The translations under genes and the position numbers were made by a program. A stretch of 64,000 nucleotides of DNA, taken from Catellatospora sp. TT07R-123 (GTDB lineage Bacteria > Actinomycetota > Actinomycetes > Mycobacteriales > Micromonosporaceae). Within the stretch, counting starts at the first letter, position 1. Each line of letters begins with the position of its first letter. This document shows, one piece after another, positions 43,551 through 52,800 of this stretch. Below the pieces are notes generated by a model. The model was given only the letters and a program-made list of their open reading frames with translations, ran no database searches and was not told the DNA's origin. The stretch spans positions 2,170,001 to 2,234,000 of the forward strand of contig NZ_BNEM01000002.1 in NCBI RefSeq assembly GCF_018327705.1, given 5' to 3'.

Positions 43551-45713
43551 ATGGTGCAGCGGTTCCTCAGCCATTTCGGCCGTTACAGCGGCGTGCTGCG
43601 CACCGGCGTGCTGGGGGGCGCGGCGATCGCGCTGGCCTCCCTGCCTTTGGTCGTCCCCGCGGGCCTCGGCGTGATGAAGGCGTCGCAGATCTACCAGGCA
43701 CTCCCCACGCAGCTGCGCGACCACCAGGTCGGCCAGACGTCGTACGTCTATGCCAACGACGGCAAGACGCTCATCACGATGTTCTACGACGAGCATCGCA
43801 AGTTCGTGCCCCTCAGCACCGTGTCGCCCAACGTCACCCAGGCGGTGCTCGCCGCCGAGGACGCACGGTTCTACCAGCACATGGGTGTCGATGTGAAGAG
43901 CATCGCCCGCGCGTTCCTGACCAACCGCCGCGAGGGCGAGGTCGCCCAGGGCGCCTCCACGCTGACCATGCAGTACGTGCGCATGTCCCTGAGAGACAGC
44001 GCGCGCACCCCGGAGGAGGCCATCCAGGCCACCGAGCAGACCCCCGAGCGCAAGCTCACCGAGATCCGTCTCGCGATCAAGCTGGAGGGGCACTGGAGCA
44101 AGAACCAGATCATGGAGGGCTACCTCAACATGGCCTACTTCGGCCATCGAGCCTACGGCATCTACGCCGCCTCCCAGATCTACTTCTCCAAGGAGCCCAA
44201 GGACCTGACCCTGGTCGAGGCGGCCACGCTGGCCGGCCTGGTCAAGGCCCCGTCGTCGTTCGACCCGGCCAACCAGCCGCAGGCCGCTCTCGACCGGCGC
44301 AACTACGTGATCCGGCGGATGGCCGAGCTGAAGGAGATCACGCCGGAACAGGCCACGGCCGCGACCGCCTCGCCGATCAAGCTGAAGCTGACCGAGCCCT
44401 CGCACGACTGCTCCTCGGTGCCGACGGCGCACCGCGACTGGGGCTTCTTCTGCGACTTCTTCAAGAGCTGGTGGTCGCAGCAGGCCGCGTTCGGCACCAA
44501 CCCCAACGACCGCATGGACGAGCTGCGCACCGGCGGCTACCAGATCGTGACCAGCCTCGACCCGAAGCTCCAGGCGTTCTCCGAGCAGGACGTCATCAGC
44601 CGCGAGCCGCTCAACAGCAAGCTGGCGTACGGCAACGTGGTGGTCCAGCCGGGCACCGGCCGGGTGATCAGCATGGCCGTCAACCGGGTGTACTCGCTGG
44701 ACCAGTCGGGCAACGGGGCGAACTCCGACCCGTACAAGCAGGCCGCTGGGATCAAGGGCAGCTATCCCAACACGGTGGCGCCGCTGCTGGGCGGCGGCAA
44801 CATCTCCGGCTACCAGGCCGGGTCGACGTTCAAGATGTTCACCATGCTGGCGGCGCTGGACTCGGGCATGAAGATGTCGAAGTCGTTCTACGCCCCGCAG
44901 CGCTACGTCTCGCAGTACGTCGTCGAGCCCGGCGGCCCGGCCGCCTGCGGCAACCGGTGGTGCCCGTCCAACGCCAGCGGCAGCATGACCGGCAAGCAGA
45001 ACATGTACACCGGGTTCGGCAAGTCGGTGAACACGTACTTCGTGCAGCTGGAGCAGGCTGTCGGCGCGGACAAGGCGGTCCGGATGGCCGAAAAGCTGGG
45101 CCTGAGCTGGCACAACGACGTCGACCGGTCGCTGGCCTCACCGGCCCGCGCGCCCGGCTGGGGTTCGTTCACCCTGGGCGTGGCCGACACGACGCCGCTG
45201 GAGATGGCCAACGCGTACGCGACCGTCGCCGCCGAGGGCATGTACTGCAAGCCCAGCCCGGTCATGTCGATCAAGGCGCCGACCGGCGAGGAGATCACGT
45301 ACAAGGCCAAGGACGGCAAGACGCTCAAGGCCGCCGACCCGCAGTGCACCCGGGTGTTCAGCCAGGACGTGGGCCGGGCCGCCACCGACGCCGCCCGCTG
45401 CGTCACCGGTTACAAGGCCGCCAAGGGCAGCTGCGGCGACTGGTCCACCGGTTCCATCGTGTACGGCCTGGTCGGCCGCCCGGTCGCGGGCAAGACCGGC
45501 ACCACCGACAACACCCAGGCCGCCTGGTTCGTCGGCTTCACGCCGGACCTCGCCGCGGCCAGCTTCATCGCCGACCCGGACAACACCAGGAACGCGGCCA
45601 CCGACGGCAACTACAACAAGCCGCTGGAGGCGGTGGCCAACTCCCTGCGCACGGCCCTGGAGGGCAAGCCGGTCCGCGACTTCAACCCGCCCTCCACCGC
45701 CATCCTGGACTGA
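43551..45713 (+). CDS. Class A penicillin-binding protein (transglycosylase/transpeptidase)
   Basis: 720 residues. A membrane anchor at about 18-43 is followed by a GT51 transglycosylase domain with catalytic Glu103 in EDARFYQHMGVD, GASTLTMQYVRM and the KLTEIRLAIKLE segment. The transpeptidase has SxxK (Ser425-Lys428), SVN (Ser492-Asn494) and KTG (648-650). It polymerises and cross-links peptidoglycan outside the membrane. No PASTA domain. The transpeptidase contains extra Cys residues (CGNRWC, MYCKP, DAARCV, GSCGD) that could form disulfides. Leaderless from TATATT. The kinase upstream may regulate it (inference from position). Confidence 0.95.
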   Translation: MVQRFLSHFGRYSGVLRTGVLGGAAIALASLPLVVPAGLGVMKASQIYQALPTQLRDHQVGQTSYVYANDGKTLITMFYDEHRKFVPLSTVSPNVTQAVLAAEDARFYQHMGVDVKSIARAFLTNRREGEVAQGASTLTMQYVRMSLRDSARTPEEAIQATEQTPERKLTEIRLAIKLEGHWSKNQIMEGYLNMAYFGHRAYGIYAASQIYFSKEPKDLTLVEAATLAGLVKAPSSFDPANQPQAALDRRNYVIRRMAELKEITPEQATAATASPIKLKLTEPSHDCSSVPTAHRDWGFFCDFFKSWWSQQAAFGTNPNDRMDELRTGGYQIVTSLDPKLQAFSEQDVISREPLNSKLAYGNVVVQPGTGRVISMAVNRVYSLDQSGNGANSDPYKQAAGIKGSYPNTVAPLLGGGNISGYQAGSTFKMFTMLAALDSGMKMSKSFYAPQRYVSQYVVEPGGPAACGNRWCPSNASGSMTGKQNMYTGFGKSVNTYFVQLEQAVGADKAVRMAEKLGLSWHNDVDRSLASPARAPGWGSFTLGVADTTPLEMANAYATVAAEGMYCKPSPVMSIKAPTGEEITYKAKDGKTLKAADPQCTRVFSQDVGRAATDAARCVTGYKAAKGSCGDWSTGSIVYGLVGRPVAGKTGTTDNTQAAWFVGFTPDLAAASFIADPDNTRNAATDGNYNKPLEAVANSLRTALEGKPVRDFNPPSTAILD

Positions 45714-45740
45714 CCCGTCCCGTCCCAGCCAGGTCCCTAG

Positions 45741-45808
45741 GCACAAGTTGCCGGGCAATCGGGGGTATGTCGGTGCTCGCACCGCCCGATTGCCCGGCAA
45801 CTTCGCGT
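45741..45808. repeat. Extragenic palindrome, family A copy 4
   Basis: Perfect 19-bp arms AAGTTGCCGGGCAATCGGG (45745-45763) and its complement (45785-45803), 21-nt loop. It lies between the convergent PBP gene and the 398-residue membrane protein gene. Confidence 0.88.
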
Positions 45809-45886
45809 CGTACCCGCCGCCCCGCCCCGCGCCGACCGGGCGGGCCGGGCGGGCCGGGCAGCGGCGGGCAGCGGCGGGCGGGTGGG

Positions 45887-47083
45887 TCACCAGGGGGCGG
45901 GGGGTTCGCCGGTGCGCTGCTCGGGGATGCGCCAGTCGGCCATCCAGGACTGCTCGACCGCCAGGGCCTGGCACAGGGAGTCGATGCTCCAGGTCTCGTG
46001 CGGGGCGGGCACCGGCACCTCCCCGGCGCGCAGGCGGCGGCAGGCGTCGTCGAGCAGCCGCAGGTCGTGGCGGTCGGTGCCGCTCGCGGTGAGCAGCCGC
46101 CGGGCCGACACCAGCGCGTCGACCAGCGCCCGCTCCACCTGCCCGGCCAGCAGCGGCGGGCGGGCGTCGACCTCGACCGGCCGCCGGGCCGGGGCCAGCA
46201 CCGCCACGGCCACCAGCCACAGCACCCCCAGCCGCAGCACCTCGGCGAAGACGTTGTGCAGTCCGGAGGCCGCCAGCGCGGGCGGGCGGGTCCAGCCGAA
46301 CACCTCGGTCAGGTGCAGCAGCGGCACCAGGTCCAGCAGGTGCCAGGCGTAATCGGCGGCGGCGGCCAGCGCCAGGTCGACGGCGGGGCGGACGGCCGGG
46401 TCCAGCTCGTACCCCCCGATTCCGGTGCCCTCGGGGAGCAGCCGGCCGGGCCGGGCCTCGATCAGGCCGGCCCGCCACGCGGCGACCGTGAGCAGCACCG
46501 ACAGCGCGGCCAGCACCGCCAGGCGCGGCACCAGCGGACGCAGCCGGCGGCTGCGCGCCCAGCGCCCGGCCCAGCGCAGCTTGTCGGCGTGCGAGGCGGT
46601 GCCGGGTCGGCGCAGCAGGCCCAGCAGGCGCCGGTGCAGCGGGTCGCGCAGCCACGCGGGCAGCGGCGCCGCGGCGGGGACGGGCTCGAACCGGCGCGGC
46701 GGGCGCCGCCACGACCAGTACTCCCCGGCCACGGCCTGCTGCCAGATCTTGGCGTCGCGGCGGCGGACCAGGTCGCGGGCCGGGGCCGCCAGCAGCGCGA
46801 GCAGCGCGACCACCAATGCGCCCAGCCAGCACCAGGCGGCGGCCCGGCCGCCCAGCAGGACCAGTACGGCGCAGACGGCGGCCACCGCGGCGGCGGCCCC
46901 GGCCAGCCAGCACCCCAGCCGCACCAGCGAGGCCGACCCGACCCACAGCCACATCGCGGGCGGGAACGGGAGCACGGCGTCACTCTTGCGGCGCGGCAGC
47001 CGTTCGGATCGGACCGCCAGCTCGTTGACCCTGGTGAAGTCCGGCTGTAGGCGGTTGGTCCCGCCCACGCTCCTGACGTCCAT
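45887..47083 (-). CDS. Uncharacterised membrane protein
   Basis: 398 residues. A hydrophilic N-terminus of about 40 residues, two helices (about 48-75 and 80-100), a basic cytosolic region, and further helices at about 185-205 and 280-300 with a soluble C-terminal domain. Arg/Ala/Leu-rich; no family recognised. GGGGAG lies 4 nt before the ATG at 47083. Confidence 0.65.
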   Translation of the reverse strand: MDVRSVGGTNRLQPDFTRVNELAVRSERLPRRKSDAVLPFPPAMWLWVGSASLVRLGCWLAGAAAAVAAVCAVLVLLGGRAAAWCWLGALVVALLALLAAPARDLVRRRDAKIWQQAVAGEYWSWRRPPRRFEPVPAAAPLPAWLRDPLHRRLLGLLRRPGTASHADKLRWAGRWARSRRLRPLVPRLAVLAALSVLLTVAAWRAGLIEARPGRLLPEGTGIGGYELDPAVRPAVDLALAAAADYAWHLLDLVPLLHLTEVFGWTRPPALAASGLHNVFAEVLRLGVLWLVAVAVLAPARRPVEVDARPPLLAGQVERALVDALVSARRLLTASGTDRHDLRLLDDACRRLRAGEVPVPAPHETWSIDSLCQALAVEQSWMADWRIPEQRTGEPPAPW

Positions 47084-47204
47084 CGCGCTCCCCGTGCTCG
47101 GCTGGGTATCTTCCGCCGCACACTAGAGCAATCCCCCATCAACCACAGTCAATCGTCCGACATCGGGACGCACACCCTGTCCGACGCCGCCCGCCCCCGA
47201 GCGC

Positions 47205-47272
47205 GCAGGCTGCTGTTTCGGGGAAAGTGCACGAATCTTGGGTCGGATTCGTGCACTTTCCCCGAAACTGCC
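47205..47272. repeat. Extragenic palindrome, family B copy 2
   Basis: Perfect 23-bp arms (47215-47237 / 47246-47268; core TTTCGGGGAAAGTGCACG) with an 8-nt loop, about 30 nt after the stop of the minus-strand gene at 47298. Confidence 0.88.
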
Positions 47273-47297
47273 CCGGCGCACAGGGCGGGGGCGCGGG

Positions 47298-47786
47298 TCA
47301 GGGCTGCGGCTGGCGCAGGGCGCTGGGGATGGTCAGCTTGCCGCCCAGGGCCTGGAACACCCGGAACACCGCGTACCCGGCCAGGGCGATCAGGGCGAGC
47401 CGGGCCAGTCCCATGATCAGGTACTGGAGGACGTCGCCGAGCTGGAGCGCGCCCAGTCCGATCACGAACGCCAGCAGCCCGAAGAAGACCGCGAAGGCAT
47501 ACTCGGCCAGCGCGATGACGCTGAACAGGCGGCTGCCGAACAGCAGCGGCCCGGCCTGGGTCGCGATCAGGACCGCCACCAGCGGCAGGGCCAGGTGGAA
47601 CAGGTCGGTGAACCCGGCCCCGGCCGAGCGGCCTGCCAGCGTGCTGCCGCCGTCGGGCAGCAGCCAGCCGGTGAAGCGGAAGAACAGGAACAGCGCGGTG
47701 TAGCCGAGCAGGCCGAGGGTGAACAGCAGGCGCAGCGGCTGCAGGGCGCCGGACACGCTCGTGCCGGACGGATGGGGGGTGGTCAT
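47298..47786 (-). CDS. Four-helix membrane protein
   Basis: 162 residues with hydrophobic segments at about 18-40, 60-80, 87-110 and 118-140. Function unknown. The start at 47786 (MTTPHPSGTS) is fixed by AGGAG 7 nt upstream; the longer frame to 47822 lacks support. Family B copy 2 lies downstream as a candidate terminator. Confidence 0.75.
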   Translation of the reverse strand: MTTPHPSGTSVSGALQPLRLLFTLGLLGYTALFLFFRFTGWLLPDGGSTLAGRSAGAGFTDLFHLALPLVAVLIATQAGPLLFGSRLFSVIALAEYAFAVFFGLLAFVIGLGALQLGDVLQYLIMGLARLALIALAGYAVFRVFQALGGKLTIPSALRQPQP

Positions 47787-47903
47787 GGGCGGCTCCTTTC
47801 GATGGGGCGACCCGGCCGGCATACCCGCACCGGGCGACGGCGCATCCTAAGACGCCCCAGGAACATCGCGCATTCGCAGCCGCAGGTCCGGGCGTGGCGG
47901 TGC

Positions 47904-47933
47904 TTGACCGCGGTCGTACACCCGTTCGAGAAT
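47904..47933 (+). promoter_or_regulatory. Complete -35/-10 promoter for a leaderless Nudix gene
   Basis: TTGACC (47904-47909), an 18-nt spacer and GAGAAT (47928-47933), followed by 6 nt and the GTG at 47940. One of the few places where both boxes are visible. Confidence 0.6.
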
Positions 47934-47939
47934 GCGCAG

Positions 47940-48380
47940 GTGGCACACCGGGCTCAGACGATCATCGCGGTACACCTGGTCCTCCGGCGCGGCGCGGACG
48001 TGCTGCTCGGCCTGCGCAGCGGCACCGGCTGGTCCGACGGCCGGTGGCATCTGCCCGCGGGGCACGTGGAGCCCGGCGAGTCCCCGCTGGACGCGCTGGT
48101 CCGCGAGAGCCGGGAGGAGCTCGACCTGGTGCTGGACCCGCCCGCCGCGACGCTGGCGCACACCATGCACATGCACCTGCCCGGCGAGGACCCGCGCCTG
48201 CACCTGTTCTTCACCGTGGAGCGCTGGCAGGGCACGCCGGTCAACGCCGAGCCGCACAAGTGCGCCGACCTGCACTGGTTCGGGCTGCGCAAGCTGCCCG
48301 CGCCGATGGTCGGCTACGCCGCGGCGGCGCTGGCGCACCTGCGCGGCGGCGTCGGCTACAGCGAGTGGGCCGCAGGCTGA
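47940..48380 (+). CDS. Nudix hydrolase
   Basis: 146-residue Nudix protein. The box G-x5-E-x7-RESREELDL is complete except that the usual Gly near its end is Asp. The MHMHLPGEDPRLHLFF segment is His-rich. Substrate unknown. The GTG start at 47940 (MAHRAQTIIAVHLVLRRG) is set by the promoter just upstream. The 3' end overlaps the convergent metallopeptidase gene by 25 bp. Confidence 0.85.
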   Translation: MAHRAQTIIAVHLVLRRGADVLLGLRSGTGWSDGRWHLPAGHVEPGESPLDALVRESREELDLVLDPPAATLAHTMHMHLPGEDPRLHLFFTVERWQGTPVNAEPHKCADLHWFGLRKLPAPMVGYAAAALAHLRGGVGYSEWAAG

Positions 48381-49042
48381 CTGCCCGACCGCTGGGCGAG
48401 GTGGCGCAGCCCCCGGCGCACCTGCGCGCGCGGGACCTGCCGCAGGTCGGCCAGCCAGGCCGGGTCGGTCTCGCCGCGCAGCCAGGCATAGTGCGCCAGC
48501 GCGTACGAGTACCGCGGCAGGGTCAGCCCCGGGCGGCGCCGCGCGCAGCGTACGGCCACGGCCGAGCCGAAGACGCCCAGTCCGTACCAGACGGTCACCA
48601 GGTCGGCCAGCGCCTCGACGTCGGGGTCTGCCGCGTCGCGCCGCCCGTCGCCGACCAGCAGCACGTGGCCCAGTTCGTGGGCGACGGTGGCGATCATCGC
48701 GGTCGGGGTGGCCGCGTGGCCGAACCCGACCCCGATCACGGAGTTGCCGCCGCGCAGCCGGTGGTGGCCCAGCGGCGCGGGCTGGGAGTGCAGCTCCAGC
48801 TCGACCCGTACCGGATCGACGCCCATCCGCCAGCAGAGCAGGTCGACCAGGGTCCGTGCCTCCTGGAGGCCGCCGGTGTAGCCGGCCGGGATCAGGTCGG
48901 CCGGCCGGGCGGGCGGGGCCAGCAGCGGGGCGCGGCCGAACTCCTGCTCCAGCCACGACAGGGACGACTCCAGCCAGGCATGCTCCTGCGGGCGCACCGG
49001 GCAGCGTGCCGCCCGGCTTCCCGGCAGTCCGAACCAACGCAT
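48356..49042 (-). CDS. HExxH-motif putative metallopeptidase
   Basis: 228-residue protein with VAHELGHVLLVGD (H122, E123, H126) and Glu143 in DPDVEALADL as a possible third zinc ligand, which would make it gluzincin-like. No signal peptide or membrane helix. It resembles Ig/ImmA-type (DUF955) cytosolic peptidases only in this motif. The ATG at 49042 follows a CACAAT hexamer by 7 nt, part of a symmetrical divergent promoter shared with the DUF2238 gene. Confidence 0.7.
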   Translation of the reverse strand: MRWFGLPGSRAARCPVRPQEHAWLESSLSWLEQEFGRAPLLAPPARPADLIPAGYTGGLQEARTLVDLLCWRMGVDPVRVELELHSQPAPLGHHRLRGGNSVIGVGFGHAATPTAMIATVAHELGHVLLVGDGRRDAADPDVEALADLVTVWYGLGVFGSAVAVRCARRRPGLTLPRYSYALAHYAWLRGETDPAWLADLRQVPRAQVRRGLRHLAQRSGSQPAAHSL

Positions 49043-49049
49043 GATCCGC

Positions 49050-49073
49050 ATTGTGCGACGACTACGCCACAAT
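49050..49073. promoter_or_regulatory. Symmetrical divergent promoter, two CACAAT hexamers
   Basis: ATTGTG (49050-49055) and CACAAT (49068-49073) form an inverted repeat with a 12-nt spacer. Read outward, each is a CACAAT -10-like hexamer, 7 nt before the ATG at 49042 (minus) and 6 nt before the GTG at 49080 (plus). Confidence 0.5.
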
Positions 49074-49079
49074 CAGCTA

Positions 49080-49745
49080 GTGGTTGACGCTTCCTCGTTC
49101 TCGCGCAGATGGCGGCTCGCCCTGCTCACCCTGGTCGCGGGGGTGCTGGTGTGGTCGGGGATCCGACCGAACCGAACCGGCTCATGGGTCATGGAGACGG
49201 TGTGGGTCGTCGCCGGGCTCGCCGCGGTGGTCGCGCTGCGGCGGCGCTTCCCGCTGACCCCGCTGCTGACGTGCCTGCTGGCGGTGTGGGCGGTGGTGCT
49301 GTGCTACGGCGGGCACTACACGTACGCGCTGACTCCGCTCGGCGACTGGGCCCGGGAGGCGTTCGGGCTGGCCCGCAACCCGTACGACCGCCTCGGTCAC
49401 TTCATGCAGGGCTTCGTCCCCGCGATCGCGTTCCGCGAGACCCTCTGGCGCACCTCCCCGCTGCGCGGCTCCCGCTGGCTGACGCCCCTCACCCTCACCT
49501 GCTGCCTGTCCCTCAGCGCCCTCTGGGAGCTGCTCGAATGGGCCGGCGCCTACGCCGTGGCCGGCGGCTCCCCCGACTTCCTCGGCGGCCAGGGCGACCC
49601 CTGGGACACCCAGTGGGACATGCTCCTGGCCCTCCTCGGCGCCGCCCTGGCCCTCCTTCTCCTCTCCCGCCCGCACACCCGCCAACTACTGGCGCTCGGC
49701 GATCAGGAAGCCGTGCCGTCGACACGCCGTCGAGCCGTGCCATAA
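49080..49745 (+). CDS. DUF2238 (YjdF-like) membrane protein
   Basis: 221 residues with about five or six membrane helices. The family signatures are clear: FPLTPLLTCLLAVWAVVL, GGHYTYA, RNPYDRLGHFMQGFVPA, SALWELLEWAGA and QGDPWDTQWDM. Function unknown. The GTG at 49080 is chosen from the CACAAT hexamer 6 nt upstream; the ATG at 49041 would overlap the divergent gene. The last ~15 residues and the stop lie within family C copy 2. Confidence 0.88.
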   Translation: MVDASSFSRRWRLALLTLVAGVLVWSGIRPNRTGSWVMETVWVVAGLAAVVALRRRFPLTPLLTCLLAVWAVVLCYGGHYTYALTPLGDWAREAFGLARNPYDRLGHFMQGFVPAIAFRETLWRTSPLRGSRWLTPLTLTCCLSLSALWELLEWAGAYAVAGGSPDFLGGQGDPWDTQWDMLLALLGAALALLLLSRPHTRQLLALGDQEAVPSTRRRAVP

Positions 49746-49758
49746 GTTCATGATCAAC
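49700..49758. repeat. Palindrome-ended element, family C copy 2
   Basis: 59-bp element homologous to 37013-37073 in inverted orientation, ending GATCA... and ...TGATCAAC. It contains the last codons and TAA of the DUF2238 gene and lies between convergent genes. Confidence 0.7.
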
Positions 49759-49813
49759 GTGCGGTGGGGGTGGGCGGCAGCGGAGCCGCTCGCCCACCCC
49801 CACCGCCGCCGGG

Positions 49814-52800
49814 CTAGTGGAGCCAGGTGGTGTCGGTGCCGATCTTGCCGGGGGCGGGGTTGCCGGGCAGGGCGAGGACGTACACGCGCAGGTTGCCCTT
49901 GCCGGAGACCGACGCCGTCAGCGTGCCGTTGGTGACGGTGATGGACGTGCCGGTGACGGCGTCGGTGTAGACGCCGTTGGGGACACCGGTGAAGGTGGCG
50001 GTGCCGGAGACGGCGACCAGCGCGAAGCTGTCCACCGAGCCGCTGGTGTAGCGCCGCTTGTACGCCATCGACCCGGTCACCCCCTCGGTCGAGTACTGCC
50101 CCATCTGCAGCGCCGGGATCGCCCGGCGGATCAGGTTCAGTCGCTGGAGGTGCTTGACCAGCGGCTTGCTCAGCGTCGTGGCGACCGCCCCGGACGCGCT
50201 GGACACGACGCCGAAGTCGGCGGCGGTGACGGTGCCCTCCAGGTTCGCGCCGTAGTAGGCCCGGCCCGTGCTGGCCAGCGGGCAGGTCGGGCCGCAGTCG
50301 ATCTGCTTGCCGGCCTGGAACTCGATCTCCGAGCCGTAGTACAGCGTCGGCACGCCCCGGAACGTCCACATCAGCGACATGTTCTCGGCCCACGCGTCAG
50401 TGCCGCCCGCGTACCGGGTGGACGACTTGTTCGGGCCGTAGTCGTGCGAGTCGACGTAGACGACGTTGTACGTGGCGTCGTTGACGCTGTCGTCGGAGTC
50501 GCGCCCGTTGTTGAAGGCGTTGGGCGCGTCGCCGAAGTTCATGTGCATGCGCATGTCGATGATGTTCATGCCGCTGAACTGGGTGCGGTCCGGGGCGTGG
50601 TACGTGTTGCCCTGCAGGAACGCGTTGGTGCTGGTCGGCTGGCCCGCGGTGCCGAGGGTGTTCTCGTAGTTGTACTGCTCGATCGCCGCGGTGACGTCGT
50701 CGGCGCTGTAGTCCCGGCGCTCCTTCCAGGTGAAGAACTGCGCCGAGTGGTTGACCGAGCCCCGGTTCCACTTGTCGTTGACGAACGCGGCCACCTCGCC
50801 GAAGACGTAGAAGTCCTTGGCCTTGGCCGCGCCGTACTTGCTGACCAGCTTCGCCTCCAGCGCGGGCAGGAAGCGGCGGTTCCAGGTGACGCGCGGGATG
50901 TGCACGGCGGTGTCGATGCGGAACCCGTCCACGCCCATGTCGATGAACCGGTTGTACGCGTTGATCAGGTACTGCTGCACCGTCGCGTTCTCGGTGTTGA
51001 AGTCGGCCAGGTCCTCGTGCAGCCAGCAGCTGCGCGCGTCCTCGCCCTCCCAGTTGCCGATCCAGCACTGGTGGTAGAGGTTCGCCGGGAACATGCCCGA
51101 GGTCGGGCTCGGCCACTGGCAGTTGTAGACCTTGTAGCCCTCGGCGCTGTAGAAGCCGCTGAAGGTGCCCCAGTTGCGGCAGGTGTTGCCCGCGGGCTCG
51201 GGCGTCGACCACAGGTCGCCGGTGTAGTAGCTCTTGCCGGAGGTCGGCTCGATCGACAGGCCGTCGTAGGTGAAGTTCGGGTTCGGCTGGTCGTAGTACC
51301 AGCTCCACTGGGTGTCGCGCACGCCGTACACCTTCGGGGTGAACAGGCCCTTGGCGCCCCAGCGCGAGCTGTGGTTGTACACGACGTCCTGGTAGATCTT
51401 CAGGCCCTTGGCGTGCGCGGTGTCGATGAGGTCCTGGTACGACGCTCCGGCCGACTCCAGGCGCGCGTCGACGCGGTAGAAGTCGTACCCGTGGTAGCCG
51501 TGGTAGTCGTAGTCGGACCGGTTCAGCACCACCGGGGTGATCCAGACCGCGGAGAAGCCCAGGCCCTTGATGTAGTCGAGCTTCTTGATCAGGCCGGAGA
51601 AGTCGCCGCGGAACATCGGGTCGCCGTTGGCGGCGTTGCCGGACTTGACGTCCTGGCTGCCGCCCCGGTCGTTGGCGGTGTCGCCGTCGTAGAACCGCGC
51701 GGTCAGCACGAAGTAGATGCTGTCCTTGCGCGGGTCGCCGCCGAGCATGGTGCCGCTGGTCACCGGCGGCGGAGTGCCGGTGGTGGCGGAGGCGGGGGCG
51801 CTCGCGGCCGAGAGGTTCCCGGCCGCGTCCATGGCCTTGACCGTGTACGAGTACGTCGTGGTCGCCGCGAGCGCGGTGTCGGTGAACGCGTTGCCGGCCG
51901 AGGTGAACACGACCGTGCCCGCCGCCCCGCCGGTGCGGGTGACCTGGTAGCCGGTCACGCCCCGGTCGTCGGTGGAGGCGGTCCAGGCCAGCAGGATGGA
52001 CAGCATGTTCGCGGTCGCGGTCAGGTTCGCCGGCACGGACGGGGCGGTGGTGTCCGGCGGCACCGCGCTGCACGGGTCGGTGGTGTCGTTCTTGACCACG
52101 CCGTCGCGTACGGTCGCGGTGCCCGCACTGAGGGCGTAGTTGGCGCCGCTGTTGTTGTCCCAGGTGCCGCTGCCGTTGTTGAACGTCGCGGCCAGCCCGG
52201 TGGCGGTGCCCAGGTCGACGGTCTTCTTGACCCAGTCGGTGCAGGCGGTCTCGTTCATCGGCACGCCCGGCGCGGTGGTCCAGCTGCCGCCGGTCGGCGC
52301 GTAGTGCAGGTTGACCGAGGTCCACGCCCGGGTCTTGGTGTAGTAGAAGACGGTCGCCTTGTTGCCCGGCGGCGCCGTCGCGCACGGGTCGCCGGTGCCC
52401 TTGACCCCGCCGGAGACGGTGACGTTGCCGGTGCCCAGGACGTAGTTGGCGCCGCCGTTGTTGTCCCAGGTGCCGCTGCCGTTGTTGAACGTCGCGGCCA
52501 GCCCGGTGGCGGTGCCCAGGTCGATGGTCTTCTTGCGCCAGCCGGTGCAGGCCGCGTCCATCGCCACCCCGGGCGCGGTGGTCCAGCTGCCGCCGGTCGG
52601 CGCGTAGTGGATGTTCACCGTGGTCCAGCTCGCCGCCGGCTGGTAGTACACCGTGACGGTGTTGCCCGGCGTGGTGGTGGCGCACGGGTCGCCGGTGCCC
52701 TTGACCCCGCCGGAGACGGTGACGTTGCCGGTCGCCAGGGCGTAGTTGGCGCCGCCGTTGTTGTCCCAGGTCCCGCCGCCGTTGTTGAACACGACCTGCA

